Part shown: in pieces, positions 20,766 to 28,320 of the stretch
How the letters are laid out: each line of letters opens with the position of its first letter
Numbering within the stretch: the first letter of the stretch is position 1
DNA from: Ignavigranum ruoffiae
GTDB taxonomy: Bacteria; Bacillota; Bacilli; Lactobacillales; Aerococcaceae
NCBI RefSeq assembly: GCF_900110675.1
Contig: NZ_FOEN01000001.1
Span: forward strand, 372,001 to 436,000
DNA length: 64,000 bases
Direction: 5' to 3'
Notes under the pieces: model-generated
The model's input: the letters and a program-made list of their open reading frames with translations, nothing else
The model's database searches: none
What the model was told of the DNA's origin: nothing
Position numbers and translations under genes: made by a program

Positions 20766-20971
20766 TAAAAAAAGTCCTATGAACAAGCCATAGGACGAGT
20801 GAACGTGGTACCACCTAAATTCGTAATTCTAATGAATTACCTTTAGACTTTAACGCAGTCAACGGAATAACTTTGCATTATTCATCTCCATAGTGTCTTC
20901 AACGATTTACTCCCTTTCAGCATTTGGCAGCTCTCTGTCATCATCGTTTACTTGTCTACTTCACTGATTGT
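20766..20971 (-). promoter_or_regulatory. T-box riboswitch of hisS-aspS with GACAC specifier
   Basis: Leader of about 200 nt with the T-box sequence AGGTGGTACCACG (20804-20816) and a terminator hairpin AGTCCTATG/CATAGGACT followed by seven T (about 20766-20797). The specifier region reads GAA-GAC-AC. GAC (Asp) stands in the canonical GAA-NNN-A context at 20895-20897. CAC (His) overlaps it at 20893-20895. The leader may therefore sense tRNA-Asp, tRNA-His, or both. Confidence 0.9.
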
Positions 20972-20977
20972 TAATAC

Positions 20978-21005
20978 TAATTTAACATAGGCTTAAACTT
21001 TGTCA
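20978..21005 (-). promoter_or_regulatory. Promoter of hisS-aspS leader
   Basis: -35 TTGACA (21000-21005), 16-nt spacer, -10 TAAATT (20978-20983). Transcription is expected near 20971. Confidence 0.7.
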
Positions 21006-21080
21006 AGTTATTTCTTGGATTTTTAAAGATGTCATTTATTTGACATAGAGATTACTATTAGGTAACAGTAAGAAATAAAT

Positions 21081-21109
21081 TTGAATTGCTTAATCAGCAT
21101 TCTTATAAT
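21081..21109 (+). promoter_or_regulatory. Promoter of the amidase gene
   Basis: -35 TTGAAT (21081-21086), 17-nt spacer, perfect -10 TATAAT (21104-21109). The leader to the TTG start is about 30 nt. Confidence 0.8.
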
Positions 21110-21145
21110 ATAGATAAGTGACTATCTGAAAGGAGGGCGTCCAGC

Positions 21146-22492
21146 TTGACTCAATTTCTTCGCCAACCATCCAAAATAAATACACAGCGGCTGCCGCTCT
21201 TCATCAGTTTAATTTTACTAGTCATCCCTTTAATTTTAATCAACTTTCTTTTTGTCCAAGAAACGTTACAAATTCAACGCACTAACACTGTCTTAAGAGA
21301 GAATCCGGCCAGTGACAGTAAAGCGGTCTATTCTTTAAAAGACCAAGAAGTTGTTCAAGTTCTTAAAGAAGACCATCAATGGTTACTGATTCGAACCTTA
21401 GATCACCAACAAGGCTGGCTGGCTAAGTGGTATTTAAATAATGAAAGCCTACAAGCCGATAGTCCACTTAAAGCTAAAGTACGTCAAACGACCCCTTTTT
21501 ACCAGAAAGCTAGCCAAGATAGTCAAGTTCTGGGTGAGTTTGAAACTGGCCAAATCTTGGACCTTAATCAGGAATCTTTGGGCTGGTCGCGAGTTCAATA
21601 CGACAATGCCTATGTCTTTGTCCCGACCAATCAACTAGAGATCCTCTCGGAAGAACAAGTACAATCACAAATGCCAGACCAAGATCAGGAACCCATGAGC
21701 GAAAAAGAAATTGTAAAAGTGCGAGTAGCTAACCAAGGAGCCTTTGATCAGCCTTCTAGCTATGGTCAAGTGATTTATAATCCAAGTTTACAGGAAGAAT
21801 TCGAATTTATATCTGACGAGATTGATGTGGATGGTAACGAATGGTATTTAGTGAAGAATTCTGCAGGCGTACAGATGTACATAGAAGCTCGAATTTCAGC
21901 CTTTGTTTCTGATTCTAAGAATCATAGCACAGATACACCGGCCCGCGCTTTGAAAGATGCTACCATCGTGATAGATCCAGGCCATGGTGGGGAGGACGTG
22001 GGTGCCTTAAATTCAGATGTGATCTTCGAGAAAGACTTCAATCTAAATACTAGTCTTGGCTTGAAAGATGCCCTGGAAAAAGCTGGAGCCAAGGTTATCA
22101 TGACTCGCGAGAGCGATCAATGGGTAGATTTAGCCGAACGTTCTGCCATTAGTAACCAAACGGATGCTGACATATTCTTAAGTATTCACTATGATGCATC
22201 TTCCGACCCAAGTTGGAATGGGACAACCACCTATTATTTCCACGAAGCAGACTACGATTTAGCGGTGGCGATGAACACCGAGCTAAAAGGTCTCCCTCTT
22301 GCTAATGTTGGGGCTAGCTTTGGTAACTATCAGGTGATCCGAGAAAACCATCACCCGGCATTATTATTAGAATTAGGTTATCTATCTAACGCGGAAGACT
22401 TACGCACCGTCCAACAAAAAGACTTCAACGATAAAGTCTACCAGGCAATTATAAATGGCCTCGATAACTATCTTAAATTACGCCAACCTTAA
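21146..22492 (+). CDS. N-acetylmuramoyl-L-alanine amidase with SH3b domains
   Basis: Exported cell-wall hydrolase of 448 residues that cuts the MurNAc-L-Ala bond. A signal anchor (about residues 17-40) is followed by two or three bacterial SH3-like repeats (residues 45-255) and an Amidase_3 domain from about 270. Its zinc-binding and catalytic residues are visible: H in DPGHGGEDVGA, E in VIFEKDFNL, H in SIHYDAS, and E in LLLELGYLSN. Start is TTG at 21146 behind AAAGGAGGGCG. The hisS/amidase/dtd/relA neighbourhood is common in Lactobacillales. Here the RiPP island follows directly downstream, convergently. Confidence 0.92.
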   Translation: MTQFLRQPSKINTQRLPLFISLILLVIPLILINFLFVQETLQIQRTNTVLRENPASDSKAVYSLKDQEVVQVLKEDHQWLLIRTLDHQQGWLAKWYLNNESLQADSPLKAKVRQTTPFYQKASQDSQVLGEFETGQILDLNQESLGWSRVQYDNAYVFVPTNQLEILSEEQVQSQMPDQDQEPMSEKEIVKVRVANQGAFDQPSSYGQVIYNPSLQEEFEFISDEIDVDGNEWYLVKNSAGVQMYIEARISAFVSDSKNHSTDTPARALKDATIVIDPGHGGEDVGALNSDVIFEKDFNLNTSLGLKDALEKAGAKVIMTRESDQWVDLAERSAISNQTDADIFLSIHYDASSDPSWNGTTTYYFHEADYDLAVAMNTELKGLPLANVGASFGNYQVIRENHHPALLLELGYLSNAEDLRTVQQKDFNDKVYQAIINGLDNYLKLRQP

Positions 22493-22528
22493 TGGCTTGA
22501 AAGAACTTTTATTATTCTTACCTTCAAA

Positions 22529-23302
22529 TTAATTAGCAGAACAATAATGTTGAAGACCTTTTTCCCACATAATTTTTACAAGCTTAAATAATACTATGTC
22601 GAATACCCCGATGAAAATAAAATATAAATAATTCACTTCTCCCTGTATTATTAAAACGGGAGTATTGACTACCAATAATAGAGGAATAATCCAGGATAAT
22701 AGAAATCTAATACTTGATGGATATATCGACATAGGCCGAGTTGAAAAATCAAAAAGTTCTTCTGGAATTCCCTGAACAGATTCCACCCTTTCAAACCAAA
22801 AAGAAAAACTGACAGCAATTTGATTCAACAAAAAAAGAGTAAAAACACCTATAATAATTGATAGTACGTACATTAATAAATGCAATAAATTAATAGGATA
22901 TTTTGAAATTAAATATAGATCAAAGATTGATACAACAATAAGATTAATTATACTCCCAACATCTATTCGAAAAAAAATATAGTAGTAAAATGAATTTATC
23001 GGTCGAACTAAAGAATAATCCAATTCCCCCTCAATAATAGCTTCGGACAAATGTTCATGTGCAGAAATAAAGATAAACTGGTAAATGTAATTTATTAGAT
23101 TAGCACTAGTGACTAATAAAAAATAATCAGTCTTCGACCACCCTAACAACAAATCAATTTCTTCAAAATAAATTATTCCTGCTATTATCTCAATAGAAAA
23201 AAAGACAAGACCGACTGTTGCTGTTATTAATGCAGTTGTTTTATAAATGAAAAATTCTTGAAGGCTTTGCTTTACAAATTGTAAATACAATTTTAAATTC
23301 AT
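22529..23302 (-). CDS. ABC-2 family permease (COG3694-like), RiPP cluster
   Basis: Integral membrane protein of 257 residues with about six hydrophobic helices. It resembles the second permease of the COG4586-COG4587-COG3694 export systems; the ...IIEGELDYSLVRPIN motif near residue 93 is typical. It overlaps the upstream permease by one nucleotide (TAATG), so translation is coupled. It is the last gene of the AT-rich operon and converges on the amidase gene with 36 nt between. Proposed role: export of the modified peptide, or self-protection by pumping. Confidence 0.85.
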   Translation of the reverse strand: MNLKLYLQFVKQSLQEFFIYKTTALITATVGLVFFSIEIIAGIIYFEEIDLLLGWSKTDYFLLVTSANLINYIYQFIFISAHEHLSEAIIEGELDYSLVRPINSFYYYIFFRIDVGSIINLIVVSIFDLYLISKYPINLLHLLMYVLSIIIGVFTLFLLNQIAVSFSFWFERVESVQGIPEELFDFSTRPMSIYPSSIRFLLSWIIPLLLVVNTPVLIIQGEVNYLYFIFIGVFDIVLFKLVKIMWEKGLQHYCSAN

Positions 23303-24081
23303 TATGCCCCCATCCCTTCATATTTTTTTAATCCCTTAGAAAAACTCCAATGATATATAATTATTAAAATAAATATCCAAGCCATTACAATCTTGATATT
23401 TAATAATGCTTCTCCAAAATCAAGCTTTTCTTGGATAAACAATGCATACTGATAAGAAGTCATCGCAAAGGGATTATATTTAATATAGGAAAATACTGAG
23501 TTTGGGAATATATTTAAAGGAAATAAAAAACCACCAAAAAGCATATATATAGAATTAATGAGTGGTCTTAATGGCCAAATGTGTATTAAGAAGAAACCTA
23601 AGTTTCCAATTGTTGTCATTAAAAGGTAAAACATTGGTAATATTAATAAAGAATAGAACCATAATAATATACTATAAGAGAATGAATATCCATTATTGTA
23701 AAGAAAAAAAGGTAAAAAAAATAATAATAATATGAAAAACAATTTTTTTCCAATAAATATCCAAAATCCTTCATATAAGATGGATACTGGTCTTATCAAC
23801 TTGGTAGATAGTCTTCCAGTTTTAACCAACATCCCTGTTCTTAACGACTCAGCGGAAGAAAAAATTATTGAAGAGCCATTGGTTAGTAATAAGTACCAGA
23901 ACATTTCTGATAAAGAAAAACCTGCAATAATAGTTTCGTCTGTACTGGCATAAATCGCATTCCAAGTAAAAATTGATAAAATGGTAGAAATCAAGATAGA
24001 TACGATTCCTACAAAAAAATTGGTTTTATAAGTAATGCTCGCATAAAATTGATTGAGAGCTATAATAATATATTTCTTCAC
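23302..24081 (-). CDS. ABC-2 family permease (COG4587-like), RiPP cluster
   Basis: Integral membrane protein of 259 residues with about six helices. It has the family motif LVKTGRLSTKLIRPVSILYEG near residues 83-104 and a Pro/Phe-rich NIFPNSVFSYIKYNPF segment before the last helices. Its ATG overlaps the ATPase stop by 4 nt (ATGA). With the neighbouring permease it would form a heterodimeric channel driven by the ATPase. Codon use is extremely AT-rich compared with the flanking core genes. Confidence 0.86.
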   Translation of the reverse strand: MKKYIIIALNQFYASITYKTNFFVGIVSILISTILSIFTWNAIYASTDETIIAGFSLSEMFWYLLLTNGSSIIFSSAESLRTGMLVKTGRLSTKLIRPVSILYEGFWIFIGKKLFFILLLFFLPFFLYNNGYSFSYSILLWFYSLLILPMFYLLMTTIGNLGFFLIHIWPLRPLINSIYMLFGGFLFPLNIFPNSVFSYIKYNPFAMTSYQYALFIQEKLDFGEALLNIKIVMAWIFILIIIYHWSFSKGLKKYEGMGA

Positions 24082-25037
24082 AAATTATCACTCTCCATAC
24101 TAAACACTTTAAATATAACATCTTCAAAAGATGTTATTTCTCTGTTTATAGAATATATATTGCTTAAAGACAAATCATCTAATATTTTTAAAAAATCTGA
24201 GTTTGACACTTCAATTGTATCTTTAGATAATTGATAATAATGAGTAAATTTCTCAGGAATTTTATTAAAAAATTTGATAATAATTTTTTCTGAAGCACTA
24301 TATTTCTTAACGATATCTTTAAGGCTACTGTCCTCAAAAATCTTTCCCTGATTTAAAATTACGACCCTGTCACATAATGACTCTATATCTTTCATATTAT
24401 GGGAAGTCAACAAGATTGTTATCCCTTTTTCGTGATTAATTTTTTTTAAGAAAGAATGTATAGCATACTGACTAGTAATGTCTAACCCAATAGTTGGTTC
24501 GTCTAAATATAGTATTCTTGGCATATGTATCAAAGCGCACATCAATTCAAATTTTATTCTTTCTCCTAAAGACAGTTTTCTTACTGGAATATTAATTTTG
24601 CTTTCAAGGTTTAATAAAATAAGCATTTCAGAAATATTTTTTTTGAATTTAAAATCATCAATCTCATATATTACTTGTAACATTTTTAAAGTATCTATAG
24701 CTGGTAAATCCCAAATCAATTGACTTTTTTGACCTATTAAAACACCTATATTTTTTAAATAATCTCTTTCTCTAAGATAAGGTATCATTTTATTACAATA
24801 AACTTTTCCCTGAGTCGGAGCTAGTATTCCCGTTAATATTTTTATCAAAGTTGTCTTTCCTGCACCATTTTTTCCCAAAATACCAACAATCTCGCCACTT
24901 GAAATCGACATTGATAGATCATCTAACGCTATTTTTTCAAATTTATTTCTTTTTTTTAAATCTCTCAATGTGCCTAAAAGGCCAACCTCTTTTTTAAAAG
25001 ACGTATATTTATAGGTTAAATTATTAATCGATATCAT
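24078..25037 (-). CDS. ABC transporter ATPase (COG4586-like), RiPP cluster
   Basis: Cytoplasmic ATPase of 319 residues. Walker A is GKNGAGKTT, the Q-loop segment is IGQKSQLIWDLPAIDT (typical of the COG4586 group), the signature is LSLGERIKFEL, Walker B is ILYLDEPTIGLD, and the H-loop is LLTSHN. No peptidase C39 domain is present, so any leader removal must be done by another protease. ATG at 25037 follows AGGGAG and lies inside the upstream gene, a 14-nt overlap. It probably powers the two downstream permeases in exporting the cluster's product. Confidence 0.9.
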   Translation of the reverse strand: MISINNLTYKYTSFKKEVGLLGTLRDLKKRNKFEKIALDDLSMSISSGEIVGILGKNGAGKTTLIKILTGILAPTQGKVYCNKMIPYLRERDYLKNIGVLIGQKSQLIWDLPAIDTLKMLQVIYEIDDFKFKKNISEMLILLNLESKINIPVRKLSLGERIKFELMCALIHMPRILYLDEPTIGLDITSQYAIHSFLKKINHEKGITILLTSHNMKDIESLCDRVVILNQGKIFEDSSLKDIVKKYSASEKIIIKFFNKIPEKFTHYYQLSKDTIEVSNSDFLKILDDLSLSNIYSINREITSFEDVIFKVFSMESDNL

Positions 25038-25845
25038 AATATTCTCCCTCTAACTTAGCTTTCAAATAATTAATTATTTGATTTGCTAAATCTTGATCCA
25101 TATATCCACTAATAACAGATTTGCATATAACAATTAAGTCAATATTTTTTCTTTCTTCTAATATTTTCTGTATTAAGATATCTAGTTTCGATATAATAAT
25201 TGATATATTAGGCTTTTTTTTACTTTTCTTAGGAAATTCATAAATAGATAAAAAATATTTTCCATCATATTTTTCCATTTTACAACGCTGGCCATAGGAT
25301 AATCGCAAAGTATGATATTTGTTTCTATAAAAATCAATATACTCTTCTTTTGTCACTTCAACAGTTACTGATTCACCCTTAAAATCATTACACCAAAAAA
25401 AATCTAAGTCAATAGAAACACAAATAATTTCATCTCTAAAACTTAACAAATGATGTAACTCAGAGGACAAAAAAATTATTTCTTTGTCTGAAGTTTTCTT
25501 AGTTGAGAGACTTAATTTTGTATATGGATAATAATCATTATTTTCTATAAGCGAGACAAAGAAATTTCTATTAATTTTTTCATTATTTACCCACACAAGT
25601 TTTTTTATTATTCCTAAATAGAATAAAAATATAATATAATCACTTACTCTTAGTGATGAATATACAATCTTTTTCAAACTTTTTTCTGTGACAAAATTAT
25701 CATTTACTTTAAGACTATCTAAATTTAACAGAGGAGAAAATAAATCAGAATGATTATCATAATTTATTACTGTTATTTTAGAATTCAGGCCATATCTTCT
25801 GAATAATTCGAGTACTAATTCATGATGCTCTTCAATAATTACCAT
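25024..25845 (-). CDS. UPF0489 / peptide-arginase-like protein
   Basis: Protein of 273 residues with three motifs of the UPF0489 family (C5orf22-like, arginase fold): IIEEHHE at residues 3-9 (H7/H8), YDNHSDLF at 29-36 (D30, H32, D34), and SIDLDFFW at 144-151 (D146, D148). These correspond to the GGDH, DxHxD and DxD metal ligands of arginases. UPF0489 members in RiPP clusters, such as the one I recall as OspR in the landornamide pathway, convert peptide Arg to ornithine. ATG at 25845 follows GAGGAG, 13 nt after the YcaO gene. Inference: it modifies Arg in the small upstream peptide. The family call comes from motif recognition without alignment. Confidence 0.72.
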   Translation of the reverse strand: MVIIEEHHELVLELFRRYGLNSKITVINYDNHSDLFSPLLNLDSLKVNDNFVTEKSLKKIVYSSLRVSDYIIFLFYLGIIKKLVWVNNEKINRNFFVSLIENNDYYPYTKLSLSTKKTSDKEIIFLSSELHHLLSFRDEIICVSIDLDFFWCNDFKGESVTVEVTKEEYIDFYRNKYHTLRLSYGQRCKMEKYDGKYFLSIYEFPKKSKKKPNISIIISKLDILIQKILEERKNIDLIVICKSVISGYMDQDLANQIINYLKAKLEGEYYDID

Positions 25846-25857
25846 AATAAAACTCCT

Positions 25858-27012
25858 CTAAATTTCTGATGGAATTAAATAGCAACCGTTCATAATAGCT
25901 TGAAAATTATCAGTTCCTGGAATAAACACTTTGATCGCATAAAGATTATTTTTATTATAGACAATATTAAAATAAAAATTAAAGTCTGCTTTTTTTAAAT
26001 ACATGGTCATTTTATCATATATTACATTTAAATTATTTACCGAAACGGAATCTCCGATTGTTTTGATTAAATTTGTTTTTTTATAATCTTTTTCACAAAA
26101 ATTATGAAATAAAATGTTCATATAAATTTGGTTGTTATTAAATTTCTGTAACGTAAGTAAATCCATGCTGAAATCTGCCTCATCCATTATTGAATAACAT
26201 TGAAAAATTTCCATCAACGCTCTTTCAATCGCATACTCAGCAAATATCGAACTTCCCGAGCCTCTTAGAGGAAGCGGAAATTTTGAATGCTTTGCAAATG
26301 CATAATATGTATTTATCCCATCAACAGTTGTTATATCAAATACGGTAATTTCAGAACCGATTGATTCTTCAATATTTTTCCATAGTTTAACGAGGTTAAC
26401 TGGGAGCGATAACATAGAGATATTCTTCAATTTTAATTCTTTTCTTATAAAATAGTTTTTATAAAGCTGTGAAACCGAATGCCTCTCAACTACCTCATTT
26501 ATAGCATGTATAATTGCTTCTTCAAATCCTACACCGCAAGCCAAACCGTTATTAGAACAATATTTTCTCAAAAATCTTAGCCCTCTTGGTGGTTTATGAT
26601 TGGGATTTATTAAAAAAGCTGGATAGTATATGACTTTATTTTCTTGTTCATTTTTAAATTCATAACAATCAATTTTATTCTCATATTTTTTCTTTTTAAT
26701 TAGTTTTAAAGGGACATCATATTTTAACTTAATATCTCCTTCCAGAATAGAATTCAAGCTTATTGGAGTTGTTGTCATATTCATATTTTCGAATAATGAA
26801 TGTTCGATAGTTTCAAAAATTGCACTAATGATTGCTTGTTGAGATACACCTTTTCCAGCAGCAAACGGGATTTTTTCATTATCTGTTACTTTTATTACCG
26901 TACAAAATTTACCACATTTGAAATTTTCCATATTTATTGTCAAATTTAATTTTTTTAGCATTTCTTTACCTAGAACCAAAGACTTATTCTGATCAATATG
27001 TCTTTCATACAA
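25858..27012 (-). CDS. Stand-alone YcaO-domain enzyme (RiPP modification)
   Basis: ATP-dependent backbone-amide-activating enzyme. YcaO proteins make azolines, thioamides or amidines. The 384-residue protein shows the ATP/Mg-binding pattern: SAIFETIEH (residues 63-71), GVGFEEAIIHAINEVVERH (about 160-178), and ERALMEIFQ (about 263-271). It has no fused E1-like or ocin-ThiF domain and no TfuA neighbour. Its C terminus ends LIPSEI, without the PxPxP motif of azoline-forming TOMM YcaOs. I choose TTG at 27012 because AGGAGG lies 8 nt upstream; the GTG at 27021 sits on top of that site. It is second in the cluster, after the precursor and a hairpin. Confidence 0.9.
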   Translation of the reverse strand: MYERHIDQNKSLVLGKEMLKKLNLTINMENFKCGKFCTVIKVTDNEKIPFAAGKGVSQQAIISAIFETIEHSLFENMNMTTTPISLNSILEGDIKLKYDVPLKLIKKKKYENKIDCYEFKNEQENKVIYYPAFLINPNHKPPRGLRFLRKYCSNNGLACGVGFEEAIIHAINEVVERHSVSQLYKNYFIRKELKLKNISMLSLPVNLVKLWKNIEESIGSEITVFDITTVDGINTYYAFAKHSKFPLPLRGSGSSIFAEYAIERALMEIFQCYSIMDEADFSMDLLTLQKFNNNQIYMNILFHNFCEKDYKKTNLIKTIGDSVSVNNLNVIYDKMTMYLKKADFNFYFNIVYNKNNLYAIKVFIPGTDNFQAIMNGCYLIPSEI

Positions 27013-27133
27013 GATACTCACCTCCTAGAAAGTAATTAGTACTGGTAATATATAACAAGTTTGAATTAGTCATTTAGTCTTTAAAATAATTTTTCTAAGG
27101 AGTAGCATTTATTTTTCTTTATCATATTAATAA

Positions 27134-27174
27134 AACACATATGAAAAGATACATATCCTCATTTCATATGTGTT
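27134..27174 (-). terminator. Hairpin between precursor gene and YcaO gene
   Basis: Perfect 13-bp inverted repeat (AACACATATGAAA, 27134-27146, with its complement at 27162-27174) around a 15-nt loop, followed on the minus strand by TTTATTAA. It begins 23 nt after the precursor stop and ends more than 100 nt before the YcaO start. A leaky terminator or mRNA 3'-end stabiliser here would keep precursor transcripts in excess over the enzymes, as in many bacteriocin operons. Confidence 0.6.
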
Positions 27175-27196
27175 ATAAAATTGAAATACTTAGAAT

Positions 27197-27376
27197 TTAT
27201 TTTAATGGGTTAATAATTTTTTTATTTCTAGTCTTTGAATTTGTAATAAATTCAGATGTAAGTTCTTTAATAATGTTTTCATCATCGAAAAAAGCACATA
27301 ATACTTCTAATTCAGAGTCATCTAAAACAAAAGGATATTCTTTATCAACATTTATCTCAGTTCTTCTTCTTCCCAT
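27197..27376 (-). CDS. Putative RiPP precursor peptide (59 aa)
   Basis: Short gene missed by longest-frame calls. ATG at 27376 follows AAAGGAGGGATATT, one of the strongest ribosome binding sites here, and TAA is at 27197. The 59-residue peptide starts MGRRRTEINVDKEYPF. Its middle is acidic and amphipathic (residues 18-45, LDDSELEVLCAFFDDENI), like a leader. Its tail is basic (46-59, NSKTRNKKIINPLK), holding Ser, Thr and one Arg (R50) after the N-terminal RRR. Its only Cys is C27. It is the first gene of the operon. Leader/core division and modified residues are inference. A small regulatory or immunity protein is the alternative. Confidence 0.75.
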   Translation of the reverse strand: MGRRRTEINVDKEYPFVLDDSELEVLCAFFDDENIIKELTSEFITNSKTRNKKIINPLK

Positions 27377-27515
27377 AATATCCCTCCTTTCTCGTCGAAT
27401 ACGAATAATTCTGTAATTTCAATAACTAGTCGATATCATGTAAATATATCATTATAAAATTTAACGTAATAGCAATATACATATCATTCTATTTTAATAT
27501 TTCTTATCTATTTTT

Positions 27516-27543
27516 ATTATAATCTTATTTAGAAATTAATCAA
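27516..27543 (-). promoter_or_regulatory. Candidate promoter of the RiPP cluster
   Basis: -35 TTGATT (27538-27543), 16-nt spacer, perfect -10 TATAAT (27516-27521), leaving a leader of about 130 nt before the 59-aa gene. The region is so AT-rich that chance matches are likely. The remaining 27377-27764 stretch shows no other gene I can support and no obvious regulator gene. Confidence 0.45.
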
Positions 27544-27764
27544 ACCAAATCATTTGAAACTTTCCATTTTAATATAGAAACTTCTATTTCTGAAAACAAT
27601 ATAAATATATGAAATAGTTTTTACTACAAAAAGATTTAGGACACATCAGTCTACCTATAAAAATAATAGATATTCTTCAAAGTTCTCGATTGACCAATAA
27701 TATCTATGGCTTGCAAAATGTATGTCCAACAACAAAGGTTCAATTTATACGATAAAAACAAAAT

Positions 27765-27802
27765 AAAAGGTGTCAGTGGATGTTTCTCACTGGCACCTTT
27801 TT
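27765..27802. terminator. Terminator downstream of dtd
   Basis: Hairpin AAAAGGTGTCAGTG/CACTGGCACCTTTT (one wobble pair) with a 9-nt loop and U-rich flanks on both sides, about 55 nt past the dtd stop. It separates the relA-dtd transcript from the inserted cluster. Confidence 0.85.
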
Positions 27803-27856
27803 GATGGCTAGAATATTTATAAAATGATAAAGATAAAAGGATTATGATTGCAAATA

Positions 27857-28309
27857 CTATAAATCTTTTTGTTTAGAATCCAAGATAATCGTCATTGGTC
27901 CATTATTGCTGATATCCACTTGCATCGTGGCGCCAAATTCTCCGGTTTCGACATGGTGACCTTTGTCAACTAATTGTTGATTAAATAATTGATATAAGTC
28001 TTGGGCCAAGGCTGGATCAGCAGCTCGAACAAAGCTGGGTCGGTTGCCTTTGCGCGTGTTAGCATAGAGGGTAAATTGACTTATCGACAAGATTTCACCC
28101 TCAATATCTTTTAAAGATAAATTGGTCTTTCCCTCTGCATCTTCGAAAATTCTTAATTGACTAATCTTTCGTACCAGGTATTCAACGTCTTCTGGCCCAT
28201 CCTCTTGGCAAACACCAACCAGGACGACCATCCCTTTAGAAATCTGGCCAATCACCCTTTGATCGACCGATACTTTACTGGCTAAACTACTCTGAATGAC
28301 TGCTCGCAC
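27857..28309 (-). CDS. dtd: D-aminoacyl-tRNA deacylase
   Basis: Editing enzyme that hydrolyses D-amino acids (and Gly from tRNA-Ala) off tRNA. The 150-residue protein has the two cross-subunit motifs SISQFTLYA near residue 77 and NNGPMTIIL near 135. It begins MRAVIQSSLASKV. It lies 11 nt downstream of relA, the widespread Firmicute order. Confidence 0.95.
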   Translation of the reverse strand: MRAVIQSSLASKVSVDQRVIGQISKGMVVLVGVCQEDGPEDVEYLVRKISQLRIFEDAEGKTNLSLKDIEGEILSISQFTLYANTRKGNRPSFVRAADPALAQDLYQLFNQQLVDKGHHVETGEFGATMQVDISNNGPMTIILDSKQKDL

Positions 28310-28320
28310 CTTATGCCTCC

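Noticed and set aside
25024-25845. First thought to be a TfuA or ocin-ThiF-like YcaO partner
   Set aside because: No E1-like nucleotide site or Zn-Cys pairs, and no TfuA motif. The HH/DxHxD/DxD pattern fits UPF0489 instead.
27141-27416. Plus-strand frame of 91 codons over the cluster's leader region
   Set aside because: It begins inside the hairpin, has no ribosome binding site, and lies antisense to the 59-residue gene, which has a strong one. Its apparent hydrophobicity comes from reading AT-rich DNA backwards.
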